A stretch of 64,000 nt of DNA from Calvatia gigantea (lineage: Eukaryota; Basidiomycota; Agaricomycetes; Agaricales; Lycoperdaceae): positions 2,046,001 through 2,110,000 of the forward strand of contig JACAAK010000004.1 in the NCBI GenBank assembly GCA_025093985.1, written 5' to 3'. Positions 33,901 to 45,470 of this stretch are shown piece by piece. The position numbers and the translations under genes were made by a program. Every line of letters begins with the position of its first letter. The first letter of the stretch is position 1. The notes beneath the pieces were generated by a model. That model had not been told where the DNA came from. It made no database searches and was given only the letters and a program-made list of their open reading frames with translations.

Positions 33901-34243
33901 TCATTCTGACGTAGGCGTTGACGATGGCGGTGGAGATGAAGCATCAGGTTTGTCCCTTGGGGTGTACTGGAATCCCGAGCCAGCAATATTGCCACGGAAC
34001 CGCTTCCTCATATCCAACTGGGGACAAATATCAGTGAACGACTGGGAAAAGAAGGGTCAGTTTACTTGCCATCCCTCGCTTGCACTCGAATGTGGCTTTC
34101 CGCAGTGATTTACACTCCTCCGGCAAGTCATCATAGTGTTGCTTCAAACACTCGGAAGGAAGGTGTCCTTGTTTTTTGACGCAATCAGAGTGCATTAAGC
34201 AGTCCTTGAGCGCAGCCATTAGATTCTGACACGATGACGACAT
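33901..34243 (-). CDS. PET191: Cytochrome c oxidase assembly factor Pet191 (COA5)
   Basis: Two exons (34070-34243 and 33901-34017) give 96 residues. The sequence begins MSSSCQNLMAALKDCLMHSD and continues CVKKQGHLPSECLKQHY, CKSLRKATFECKRGM, then LDMRKRFRGN after the intron, matching the Pet191 pattern of paired Cys motifs (twin CX9C-like) and the CKRG-DMRKRF-GN C-terminal block. The intron (34018-34069) starts GCAAGT, not GT, and only this GC-AG removal restores LDMRKRF in frame. By family it is an intermembrane-space protein needed to assemble complex IV. It is head to head with IBA57, 204 bp apart, so two mitochondrial biogenesis genes share a promoter region. Confidence 0.93.
34018..34069 (-). 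other. GC-AG intron in PET191
   Basis: The donor is GCAAGT and the acceptor CCCCAG, 52 nt, phase 0. It joins CKRGM to LDMRKRFRGN, which matches the family at the junction. Confidence 0.88.
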
Positions 34244-34447
34244 GGCAAGACAACCTGGAAACGCTGGACAGAGGAGTGAGGGGACGAAAGGACGCCCTTT
34301 ACACGACCGTTAAAGAGATTCAGGTCACCGAACAGCAAACAAGCTGACTTTTCACAGAGGGGTCCGGGCGGTCCGGCCATAACTCCGAGGCTGACAGCCT
34401 CGTTTACCTTCCCCTCTCTCGCTCACTGCCCAGAGTCACTCACAACC

Positions 34448-35734
34448 ATGGTTCCCCCTTCTCTCGCAAACATACTGCGGAGGACACCAACAGTTGCTCA
34501 ACTCGCTAACCGAGGCGTGTTATCAGTTTCAGGCTCCCAGGCACCCGAATTTCTCAATGGTCTGTTGTCCAGCTCCGTGCCCAGTCCCCCGAGGCGGCCT
34601 CTTTTCTCGGCATTTCTTCATGCACAAGTATGTCTCTAACGCACCTTCGTTTTATCAAAATTAACGACATGATGTTAGGGCAGGGTCATGTATGATGTTT
34701 TCCTTTACACAACTACAAGTCCAACTGGCCAACCTGAGTATCTCTTGGAATATGATTCTCGTCCATCAGACGCTTCACCTCTGGTTCCGATGTTAAAGCG
34801 GCATATTCTACGATCCAAAGTCAAACTCCGCGACGTGTCACCGGAATATGATGTCTGGACTACGTGGGGTTCCGAGTCCATACGTGAAATTCCGAAACAG
34901 TGGACTTGGGCAAGAAGTGGTGCTATTGAGTCTGTGTGGGAGGGTAACGATTGGCCATGGGGATCGCAAGATGGGTCTATAATGGACCGTAGGGCTCCTG
35001 GTTTAGGCAGGCGGTTGTTGGTACGAAAAGGGGACCAACGTGAGTCGGGTCGTATCTCTAGGTTTTGATATCCACCCGACCTCTTGCAGCTTCGGAGGCG
35101 TCCACCCATGATGTTGGCTCAGCGAATGATTATTTGTTGCATCGAATCGCCCTTGGGGTCCCAGAAGGAATCTCGGATATCATACCCATGCATGCTTTTC
35201 CCATTGAATCCAATTTAGATGTTATGGGTGGTTGTAAGTTTGTTGTTCGCTGCTGCCTTACAGATATTCATCGTTTGACAGTGGATTTCAGAAAAGGATG
35301 TTACGTTGGCCAAGAGCTAACCGTGCGGACATATCACACTGGGGTAGTCCGCAAACGAATCCTTCCTGTTCTACTACATCAACCTGGTGAGCCGTAAGTA
35401 GCCCCCCGTAACTGAAATTCATGATAGCTAAAGATCCAACGATAGACAACAAGCCACCGAAACTATCCCCGAATTCTCTCTCCACCTGGACATCCGACCC
35501 ACAAGAAAAGCTCAACCCTCCGAAGGCACAGTGGGCCCTCGACCTCGTGGTACCGGAAAGCTCTTAAGTACCCATGGTCAATTCGGTTTGGCACTGCTAC
35601 GGTTAGAGCATGTGGCAGGTGTACTAAACGACGAACTTGTATTTGAGATTAAAACGGCGGCTGATGGCAAGACATGGCATGCCCTCCCCTGGTGGCCACA
35701 ATGGTGGCCAGAGGGGCCGGCAGGAGAAGAGTAG
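34448..35734 (+). CDS. IBA57: Iron-sulfur cluster assembly factor Iba57 (aminomethyltransferase fold)
   Basis: Five exons. The N-terminal part reads [55 protein letters not shown]. Then come [41 protein letters not shown], the family signature [20 protein letters not shown], and the C-terminal [15 protein letters not shown] block [15 protein letters not shown]. The KGCYVGQE motif with its conserved Cys identifies the GcvT-like Iba57/YgfZ group. By family it acts in the mitochondrial matrix with Isa1 and Isa2 to build [4Fe-4S] clusters. The leader ([15 protein letters not shown]) is compatible with a presequence. Its stop is 8 bp from the stop of the convergent PPTase gene. Confidence 0.93.
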
Positions 35735-35742
35735 ATATAGAG

Positions 35743-36329
35743 CTATTTCATAGACCCTTCCATGATCGTTGTCATTAGAATTGCGGAGTGTTGCAACACT
35801 TGAGTCCCGCGCACCAAACTGTGACCCTCAAGGCAATTGATTGTCGGTCCCTTACGACATGTTAGTCTGCAGGTTTGGGAATAAGTTCGAGGAATCGCAC
35901 TTTCTGCTACCACATATGCTACAGTGTATTTGCCATCGTGACTAACAGAAACGTGGATTGGTCCAATCTTCTCAAGTTGTTTTGTAGGCGATGCATAGGT
36001 TAAGGACGGTTTCTTGCCCGAAGGTGCGAGACTGAGGTATGTAAAGTCCCTCCAGGTCCCCTTTACAGTCGGATACAAGGCTTTGTATGCTGCCTCTTTG
36101 ACCGCCCAACTGACAGATAATCAGCAGGAAGCGTCCACAGCGAAACAGGGACGTACCGAACGGCCAAGAAACGGGTTTTTCGTTGAGTGTCAGTCCCTTC
36201 GATCTGATTCCAATGTTTGAATTCTGGCACACTCAGAATTCGACGCGCGAACTTGTGCCCAGCTCCTCGCTGGACTATGGCAGCAATGCGTGGCAGATGA
36301 ACAATGTCGACACCAATTCCAAGAATCAT
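35743..36329 (-). CDS. PPT2: Holo-[acyl-carrier-protein] synthase, AcpS type (mitochondrial Ppt2-like)
   Basis: Two exons (36157-36329 and 35743-36109; 47-nt intron) give 179 residues. The AcpS signature is MILGIGVDIVHLPRI, with the Mg-binding Asp, then RRILSVPEFKHW, and WAVKEAAYKALYP, with the conserved KEA. HVSVSHDGKYTVAYVVAES closes the fold. The short single-domain form resembles yeast Ppt2, which adds phosphopantetheine to mitochondrial ACP, rather than the larger Sfp/NpgA enzymes that usually activate fungal PKS carriers. The last ~45 residues (Arg/Cys/Leu-rich) are not conserved-looking and could reflect a wrong 3' end. It shares a 179-bp divergent promoter region with ELP2. Confidence 0.88.
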
Positions 36330-36508
36330 CAGATTTCTACGGCACCGAAGCAGCATTGTCAAGTGGACATGTTGTTTGTTCCAAATGGTGCAACACAATA
36401 GTTTATGGCGATCTTGATTGATTTCATAAATTGCCTGGCATATTTTATCTTATCCTTGGACTTAAAAACTCTAAGTACTGGTTGTTCCCAACCTTCCTTC
36501 TGGATGAG

Positions 36509-39500
36509 ATGGTTGTGTCCGCAGCCCTCATAACAGCATCTGCAAACCGCTTTTCTCATGCTGCGGACGCATCCCCAGGCTCACTTATTGCCATTGGCTC
36601 TGCCAACCTCGTTGCGCTATGGGACGCAATGGTATGCCGTTCCCCCACACAAAACAGAAGTCCATTGATGTCCATTACAGAGCTCCAATGACTTCGGGAT
36701 ATACGAGACTCTTCCGGGACATGACGCAGTTATCACCTCTGTCCGCTTTCTTTCGAACGAATGTTTGGTGACCGGAGATGAGCAAGGAATGCTATTCTTA
36801 TGGAAGAAAACAAGGGGAAAGGTCCGTTCTGACTCGCGTATCCTGGAGCCCATCCTCATTGCTTGTTCTTCAACCCGGTGAATTATTCCAGTGGAAAGTC
36901 GTGTTCAAAGAGAGAAAGCATGACAAGGCCCTGACCGCTCTGTGCACTCTCGACAACTGTGTGGTCTCTGGATCCTTAGACTCAACAGTGAAAGTGTGGG
37001 AAGCAATATCCTCAGAGAGTTCTGGTCAGCATCTAATCCTCTTTAGCTGAGGTACGACCAAGCTTACACTCATTTTCAGCTAAGCTGAAAGATGGTCAAG
37101 TGATATCAATGGGGAAACGATATCCCCTCAGTCTGGCACTGGCGTTTCTACCCGACACCAAAGGTAGAAAAGGCTAGGAATTCTTACGCATATATTCTGA
37201 TGGCCTGTATCTTAGTCCTGCTTCTCGCTGTGTCTGGCACCGGTACGGAGGTACAGTTGTATTTACGCAACGAAGGCCAAGTACGCTCCATCTGCGAGTC
37301 CCTCGTACCAATGCTGAACGTTGCGAATAGTTCATCCACTCGGCAAGCTTGGTAGGTCATGAGGACTGGGTTCGGGCCCTGTCTTTCAGGCCTCCGCCAA
37401 CGCCTGAAGAACCGTTGATACTCGCTTCTGGGTCTCAGGATGCAACCATCCGTCTATGGAATATCGAACATTCTGGGACAGCTGCAGCTGTTGGAGAGAG
37501 AGGAAGAGAACAAGAACAACTGAGCGATGAGTTACTGGACGCATTTGAAGCCTCACTAGGCGAAGTCGGGGAGGGAGCAGAGGGAGGCAGGCAAATTTCA
37601 CTCAAAAGGCACATTCTGACAGTCAAATCTCCCGACGGAAGGTGCGCTCGCTAGCTTGACCGTGACCCTATCTCGCTCAACGGCACCTAGTTCTCGTCAG
37701 CTTTCTGTAACTTTCGATGCCCTGCTTATTGGTCACGAATTCGGCATCACGTCTCTATCATGGAGACCTACTCCTGGTCCTGGTTCCTTACCCACCGTCC
37801 TCTCGTCCTCAGTTGATTCTTCCCTCATTCTCTGGTCACCCTCGAAAATTTCCGGCGCGACGCAAGATAGCTCGAGTTCCATCTGGATTAATTGCCAACG
37901 TTTTGGTGATGTCGGCGGACAAAGGTTGGGAGGCTTCGTTGGCTCATTGTGGGCTAGAGGTGGCCAAGAGGTCCTGGGGTGGGGGTGGACAGGTGGTTGG
38001 CGGCGGTGGTCATGTACAAACATGAGAAACGCCAGAACAGAAGAGGAACAATGGCAAGAGCTAGGTGCGATCTCGGGTCATAATGGGCCGGTGAAAGGCC
38101 TTGCTTGGAGTCCAAATGGTGAATATCTCATATCGACCGGGTACGTCACGTATAAACGCCTGGTGCGTTGAAATTTATTAAAGCATACAGGACCGATCAA
38201 ACTACACGGATATATGGTGAATTATTTCACTCCGACTCATCTCGACGAACCTGGCACGAAATCGCCCGTCCGCAAGTGCACGGCTACGACCTTTTAGATG
38301 CGGTCTTTCTGGACTCCCTGAAATTTGTTAGCATAGCGGATGAAAAGGTGGCGCGAGTGTTTGAAGCTCCACGAAACTTCGTGCAACTAGCGGAGGTGCT
38401 TGATGTAGCTCATTTCTCCGAAAATGAAGTATGTTCGTGGGTCGCATGTGACTTCCCAGAAACTATACTAAGGTTGTCATGAAGAAAAACAGACCTGCCG
38501 GCGCAAGTGTTCCCCCACTTGGGTTGTCGAATAAGGCTGTTGGAAACGGTAGGAACATTCTTGTGCGTCATCATTAAAACCTACTTATCATGAGCAGGCT
38601 CTTCTGTTGCTCCTGTTCTTGCCCCTTCTTCGAGGCGTCCCTTCGAAGGTGAACTCGCTGGTGCCACACTTTGGCCAGAACTCGAGAAAATCTTTGGGCA
38701 TGGTTACGAGGTTAGTGTTGCCCTTCCCCCAAACCTGTCCCTTGGACTAAATAAAGCGCATATACACGCAACTAGTCAATAACTCTCGCAGTCTCACATT
38801 CTCGCAAATTAATCGCAACAGCCTGCAAAGCTACCTCGCCCGAACACGCCATCGTCCGTGTGTACGAAACCAATACTTTCAGACTCGTCGGTCAACCCCT
38901 TGCCGGACACGCGTTGACTGTGACTCGATTAGCCTTCAGTCCAGATGATCGTTTCATTTTGTCAGTCTCGAGGGACAGGACATGGCGTTTGTTTGAGGTG
39001 AAGGACGACCAAGGTACTCGTGGTTCTCGCAGGGAAAGAATTCCTTCTAACCACCTAGGCCAATTAGGATATGTACCCCTGGCTGCAGAGAAACCTCATT
39101 CTCGTATTGTCTGGGACTGTGCTTGGGCTGCCGAGGGTGACGTATTTGCAACCGCTTCTCGCGACAAAACGGTATACATGTCAACGTACTTCGTGAGCCA
39201 GGTGCTTACTGTGTAACAGGTCAAAATCTGGAAGCGAGGCGAGAAGTCGTGGGTTACTACAGCCACAATCAAGACGCCGTCACCGGCGACTGCTGTGGAT
39301 TTCGCTCCTGTTAATTCTGATCAGCGGTAGGTCTCGACTTTAGCGTGTCCAGGAAACAAAACAGTTGATAATCCCGCTCAGGCGAGCACTCGCCATAGGT
39401 TTCGAAGATGGAACCATCCAAATATACAGAAACGCGCTTTCCGACCTCGCCTCCTGGGAAGTCAATGTCACAATTAATACTAGGTGCTCAATTTCATCCC

Positions 39501-39668
39501 AGTTCTCCTGACATGCCAATTTACCCTGTCGTTGTCAGTTTGGCTCATATCAACCAAATTCACCGGTTAAGTTGGCGACCCGCGACACAGGATGATGTTG
39601 CGGCACGTCAGCTTGCTAGTTGTAGTGAAGATGGTACATTGAAGATATTGATCATACAAGGTCAATGA
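36509..39668 (+). CDS. ELP2: Elongator complex subunit 2 (WD40)
   Basis: About twelve exons encoding some 800 residues of WD40 repeats. It opens with MVVSAALITASANRFSHAAD and SLIAIGSANLVALWD, the Elp2 N-terminal pattern. Further repeats are visible: CLVTGDEQGMLFLWKK, CVVSGSLDSTVKVWE, GHEDWVRALSFRPP with LASGSQDATIRLWN, GHEFGITSLSWRP with SSSVDSSLILWSP, GHNGPVKGLAWSPNGEYLIS, HGYDLLDAVFLD with FVSIADEKVARVFEAP, ATLWPELEKIFGHGYE, GHALTVTRLAFSPDDRFIL, RIVWDCAWAAEG, DGTIQIYRN and SCSEDGTLKIL. The long arrangement of two beta-propellers fits Elp2. By family it is a scaffold of Elongator, which modifies tRNA wobble uridines. Introns are 45-100 nt and all checked junctions keep frame. Confidence 0.9.
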
Positions 39669-40104
39669 TTAAGACATTCCAAAGTAGTAGAGAAGGTGAA
39701 GACGAAAAGTTCTGCTATACAGTGGGTAATCCGAGCCATAGCAAACGTAGGCGAAGCACAAAGTATACACGGAGGGGTCAATGAGACGGAGAAAATATAA
39801 CAAGACAGATCTGCTGAGAATAGACAAGTTGCAGAATAAAGGGTATCGGACAGATGATTTGTTTACACACGAACTGAAAAGCGGGAGCCAACGATAGAAA
39901 GACGCATACACACTGGAGTAAGGATACAAGACAAGAACAATCATCAATCAGTTGAAGATATCACGGGGACTCAAAGGAACTTCGGGCTATAACAATTTTG
40001 ATCAGGCGTCGGGCTCTGAACAAAGAGGAAATTTGAACTCACGCATTTTATCCTTGATGGGTTTGGGCGCCGTCAGTAGGGCGTGATGCTGGAAAGGGTG
40101 GAAC
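39669..40104. other. Non-coding gap between convergent genes
   Basis: 3' regions of ELP2 and the pseudo-helicase gene. No supported gene is seen. Confidence 0.4.
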
Positions 40105-43100
40105 TCACTTGTAATGACATTCTATGGATCGCAACATTTCCACGTCTCCACCTGTGGCGGTCACGAAGTTGATGACGACACCGGCACGGTTGTAATTGGG
40201 AGCCATGGCGGGTGCGACACTACGGAAGCCCTGTCAGTGGCACATCTGAAGCAACTGGGTTAAGACACTCACCGGTGGGCATACTCTTCTACGGCCTTGG
40301 GAAGATCTACAATGTTTTATGGTTAGGCTTTTGAGGAGGAGGTGAGGAGAAAGTACAAACCATAGTTAATGATCAGAGGCACATGTGGTACATCGGGGGA
40401 CTTGACTTGCACATCATACACCACCAAGACTCTCGTAGGTGACTGGCGCATCACAGACGATGACGAATTCCTGAACTTATTGATCGCAGCAAGTTTTGTC
40501 CCATTATTCATATCCGAGTGCTGCCCAAAGTCTAGTCAGTGGGTTTCAAGAATTGAAATGAATCGCCACTCACTAAGGGAACAGCATCGAATCCTCTGCT
40601 CGCCAGTTTATAGACAACGGCATCAAGCGCAGCCATCCCTCCAACATGCACAATAGCCTGTCCAACCTCAATACCATCGAACAAATCGGCCAGCGCATCC
40701 AATTTCCACTCTCTTGCTTGTGCGGTTTCTGCACTGTTTGCACCACCTCTCCCGGATCCAATAATCCCAAGACCTCCATTGGCAGGAGCAGCAGCACCAG
40801 GATCACCACGACTCCCGGCAGTGAATGCTAGATATAAATAAAATTGTCTAAGGCCCCTGGAGCCTTGGGATGTTTCGGGATTGACGGTGTTACCGTCTCT
40901 GCGGACGAGTACACGAACGGGTTCCCTGAGGTGGATAGCGGTGGCGAGGTTAAGTACGTCCTGAGGGACAGTATTAGAGAACAGTGCAGTTTGCCGTTCA
41001 ATGGGCGCCATGGTATCCGATTGTCCTGGCGTGACTGGAATTGCAGAGAGTCGGCGACCTGCATTTGTGATGGCGGCGTCAAGAAGAGAAGCTGGAGGCA
41101 ATCCGTTTGTGGATGATCCCCCGTTGGGGGTATTAGTAGCGGCCGGACGAGAGCGAGGTGGGGGAAGGAGCTTCACGATGTTAAATACGAAGTCATGCAG
41201 GTTACGGGCAATGAGCTGGTCAACCTCATCTAAAACGAGGAAGCGAACTTCTGACCCAGTCAATCCACCAGGTGTTGTAAACAGTGCATGTAATTTCTGG
41301 GGTGTTCCACAGATGATATGAGGCATGTTTTGTTGAAGGAGGCGTAGTTCTTGTGTGAGATCGTTGGTGACAAGGGTGGTGCCAACGCCGAGAGCCGACC
41401 GAACACCGATAGGACCACCAAGGTCCCGGATCATGCGCTGGGCTTGTGTAGCTTGATCAACAGTGGTTGACACCATGATTACAATAGGACCTCGTTGCGC
41501 TGTCCTGGCGCCCATATGGGTGACAGCGGTCTGGATGGCAGGAATAACATATGCTGCAATCCTTTCTTGGGTAGGTGGCGCTTGGGCAATGATGTCGGCC
41601 CCTTTAAGAAGGAACGGCAGAGCACGTTGTTGAATCTTGTTAGGAGGACCCACGCTGAAAAAAGGATGCTGAGCTGTCAAGCGACGATCAGTCAGAACGC
41701 CTTACATACCCAAACTTGTTCAAGGAACGCAGCAACTCTGGCGCGAGTTGCAACTGATCCCACTTTGTTACTATAGGGCCATTGTCACGGTTGCCATAAT
41801 CGCTTTGGGAGTCGATAACCTATGGTGCGTTTACAGTTAACCACGACCATAGAAGGGGTCACCACAACACTCACTCCTGAAGAATCACGGCGAAGTAGGC
41901 CGGAAACTGAGCGACGTGGTTTGTCACGAAGATTTGGTTCTTGCCTGCTGATCGCAGACTCTGAGGCACGAATGGGCAGTTCGAGGGGTCCAGATGACCA
42001 GTTTCGCATGGGAGAGTTTGACGGTCGGGGAGCTGGCCTCAAGTCTGGGCGATTGGACAAGGTGTGAGCCATTAGACTGGGAGGTGACAGAGGTGATGCA
42101 ATCTGGTTTGGTGGAATATCCTGGGGCGGCCCTAGACCAATAATAGAGTTTCTAGCCTCAAGTGGACCAGATTGCTGCATCTGTTGAGTTTGGAGTGCAA
42201 GCAGCTGACCAACAGAAGTCGTAAGGGTATTGAGTCGTTGAGTAATCGTCGACATATCTTCTCCCGGTGGTGCATGTTGGTTTGGTGCAATATTCCCTAT
42301 TGAGGGGCGTGGCAGTGAAAGGGTCGTGCCCAGAGAGTTTCCATTCGTAGTGGCAAACGGATCCTTGAATTCGGGCTGTGGCGGCTGCATGTTTGTGGTC
42401 AAGGCACGCTCCAGCAGAAGGTTGACCTTGCGATGAATATCGTTGAGATCGCGTTGGATTTCTCGCGTACTGTGTTCGCAGCGAATAAGCCGATCCAACA
42501 TGTCGTGTATGAAGGGGGAAGCCTTGAGTTGAACCTCGAAGGAGGGTGTCACTCCATCTGTACTTCCAGCGAATTGACTAGCAGATCCCAGAGATGACAC
42601 TGGTGAACTTGACATGAGCTGAGTGCCGCCGAAAACGGGGTTGGAAAACGAGATAGCCACTGGTGGGGTATTCAGACGCTCGCGCCCCGATGGTTGATGA
42701 AAAGTGGAGCCGAAGGAGCTTGGAGTCTGTCCTCCTGAAGCAGCTTCATTACCCGGCAGGGACGTGCCGTTCTCCTGATTATCGTCGGCTTCTGGAAGGG
42801 TATCAAGGGTACCTAGCATACTGTTTTCCCTCATCGTCCTGGATTCAGTCCTGCTGGCATCAGCCTGGCGGAAGGTCGGTGATCGTCGAGGTCCCTCAGT
42901 TGTTCCAGGCGATGTTTGATGACGCGCACTATCACTTCTATCGACAGAAGGGCTAGGAGAGGACTTTGCCGAACGATACTCAGAAGGAGAGATTGAGAGA
43001 GAAGAAAGGGAAGATCTATCCTGCTGGTGTCCCAATGTCATGCCGATAGTGCCGTCCCCATCACTGCCTCGTAAACCCCCAGGAAAGAAGGGCACAGATG

Positions 43101-43128
43101 CAGGATTCAAAGCGGCACTCCTGGCCAT
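40105..43128 (-). CDS. eIF4A-like DEAD-box pseudo-helicase with long N-terminal extension
   Basis: Six exons (41875-43128, 41710-41819, 40574-41654, 40361-40520, 40273-40306, 40105-40219; introns 53-55 nt) sum to exactly 917 codons plus stop. Residues 1 to ~420 are Ser/Pro-rich and disordered, with a coiled-coil-like part (HDMLDRLIRCEHSTREIQRD). From ~430 the sequence follows eIF4A: WDQLQLAPELLRSLNKFG, KIQQRALPFLLKGADIIAQA, LVLDEVDQLI, REWKLDALADLFDGIE, LIINYDLPKAVEEYAHR, AGVVINFVTATGGD. Every catalytic motif is altered: Walker A SGTGKT reads PPTQER, PTRELA reads STTVDQA, DEAD reads DEVD, SAT reads SNT, TDLLARG reads YDVQVKS, and HRIGRGGR reads HRVAPAMA. ATP hydrolysis is therefore unlikely. 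It may act as a scaffold or decoy for eIF4A partners; that is inference. Confidence 0.88.
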
Positions 43129-43427
43129 GGCAGATAGTTAGATGGCAACTGGTGCGCAACAATCAAAGAGCAAAGCGACTGTCGGGCGTGGGTGAGCGTC
43201 GTCGAGGGCAACGTGAAATATTGTTGGACAGACCTCTGACAATTCACGGGCAGAGAGCTAGAGAACCCCCATGCAGGAGGCCGGGGATGGAGGTGGGAGG
43301 AGGGAAAGACGTGACAGGGAGGGGGACGGTCTTGCCTGATTTGATGGGGAGACATGGCCCACATGTTCTGCACCCAAAATACACTTCTTCCCAGAATTCA
43401 ATTACATTACCAAACCATACACTACTC
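43129..43427. other. Short non-coding gap
   Basis: 299 bp between the pseudo-helicase start codon and the RRM gene stop, both on the minus strand. No gene is seen. Confidence 0.4.
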
Positions 43428-44513
43428 CTAGATAATACACTTCGCAAAGGATAGTCCTAGACATTGAAACCGGTCCCCCTCCGTCGTTGCTGGCGCTTCT
43501 GGTGGCTTTGTCGGTCTCTGCAGCTGCCTGTTTATTGTCACGGGTACGGGCGTTCTATAGAATGATCCAAATCAGAAGGGAACGGAGAATAGCAATATCA
43601 GGATATGGAAATCACCTATATGGGCCATTCTTGACGGGTGATTTGGACATACCCTGGGGTATGGTTACCCGAGGGGGTTTTGCGGGAGAAGCTGGCGCAG
43701 TTGGCGCACCGCGCGATGCTTCCTTAGCCTCGGGGAGATCGGTAGCAGACATACAGACCTTTGCGTTTTTTATCCCAATCAACACGTTAGCACATGACGA
43801 CAGAAACAACCCACCACTATTTCTGCGCCATCAAGCAATTGCCCATTCAGCTGAAGGGCCCTTAGGTACGCCATAGAATCCCCAAATTCTATAGAGGCAT
43901 ATGTCCTATCTCGGGGACCAAAAAACAATTCCGGACGCACTCCCTCTGGAAGAACCCTGATGACATGACCCCGACTACATCGTATAATGACCCTAAGAAT
44001 TGGGCCACAAGGGGAAAATATGACCTTCAGGCGCTCCTCGGTGATGGTGGGCAACAGCTATAATGGAGTAAATCAGCACTTGGGTTTGATATGCTAGCGA
44101 TGTGGGGGGGGGGGGTTGAACGCACATTCCCAACATAGACAAAAGAGTAAGATCGTTTCGAGCCTTCCTTGCATTTACCGTCTCCTTTTGTTTTAACGTC
44201 CGTACGCAATTGCCCCTTCTTGGCGGCTAAGGATGCGGAATCCGTCCTTTTAAGCTTGCCAGGGATTTGCTCCCTTCGCCGCGAGCTTGAGGACTTGCGA
44301 ACGGGAGGTGCTGCGGGTGTAGGTCTGGTGGGATGGGCAACCTTCTTGCGCTGGGGATCAGACTCATGAGGTCGACGTTGAAGCTGCCAGAATAACAAAG
44401 TACGTTACCGGCTTAAGAGGGCGCAGCTTAGGTTTTGGACAGTTTGGCGGATTTGGTGGGGCAACGAGGACAAAAGAGTTTGATGGTGAAGTGTCTGGGC
44501 ACCTGATGCGCAT
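43428..44513 (-). CDS. RNA-binding protein with one RRM
   Basis: Exons read MRIRCPDTSPSNSFVLVAPP from the ATG at 44513, then LQRRPHESDPQRKKVAHPTR and a basic Ser/Arg/Lys region. The RRM follows: RNP2-like SFVYVGNV, then across an intron LLPTITEERLKVIFSPCGPI, RNP1-like RTYASIEF, and YLRALQLNGQLLDGAEIVV. The tail reads ATDLPEAKEASRG, a Pro/Ala/Ser linker, and RTPVPVTINRQLQRP to the stop at 43428. The intron in the RRM starts GTGCGTTCAA followed by a C12 run. The first junction is uncertain: the simplest splice removes only 25 nt (44384-44408), far below the usual size here. Nop6-like and other small nucleolar RRM proteins are possible relatives, but I cannot name it. Confidence 0.75.
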
Positions 44514-45470
44514 TATGAAGCAGAATTAGCCAGGAATGAGGCCGCAGGAATATTATATAGATATATATATATAAAGCCAAGCCCTAGTAGTCTGTGGCTG
44601 GCAGATTCTGCTGGTGTATAATGTTGTGGGTGGTATACAAGCGGGTTGGTGTGGGATGGAGACGATAAAATAAACAAAGTGTCTACCATAATTCCTATCG
44701 CAAGCCCTGTGCTCCGACGATGGCAATGACCATTAGGCACGTGACTACAATGAAATCTGGGTGTCCCTGTCTTGCGGCTGTTGTTGCCGGTGCACAGACA
44801 GCACAGTCACCCCTCCGTGGACCCAATGCTCTCGGAATACGCTCATGTGTACCGTCACCTTCTACGCGAAATTAGAAAGGCTGTGGGTGTGCACTGCTCA
44901 AATCGAGGTTTATTTTTGATGATGTACGCAGGCGCCAGTGAAACCTAACCACGCAATTGTATCAAATTTCCGGTCCCTATTAGAGCAATCAAGTAAAACC
45001 AGGAACCAAGATACATTCCAAGATGTGAAGAATGCTCTCTTATTCCTGAAGTCACAAAGAGAGCACCAGGCTCGTTATTCACCAACTTATTCCTACCTCC
45101 GCAATTGACCTCGCCTCTAGACACTGGTGGAAAGATACAATCCATTGACAACTTTGTCCGAGGAAGAGCGTATTCGCAAGACAGCAAACAGGGTTGGACT
45201 TGATATTCCAGAGACACCCAGCTTGGAGGGCAAGAACTAGAATGTGAATTCCTATGCTTGGCATCCGCAGGATGATACCCACAACCCCACTTAAGCGGTG
45301 GGTCGCGTGGCTGTTGGATGGAGTGATGGAAGCGGTATGTTGGACGGCGATAGAATACTTTAAACGGGTGAACAACCTAAAAAGTATAAACTGTGCATTT
45401 TGTGATAGAATTCTGAAATTTAATCCACACCCTGACCTATGTTTTTCTGTAACTGCAAACAAGTCCACAC
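44514..45470. other. ~960-bp divergent upstream region
   Basis: Between the RRM protein and SUA5. It contains an AT microsatellite at about 44551-44573. Open frames here look like chance; no gene is supported. Confidence 0.4.

Noticed and set aside
45079..45468. 129-residue minus-strand frame upstream of SUA5
   Set aside because: Overlaps the SUA5 promoter, Cys/Leu-rich without pattern, no splice support.
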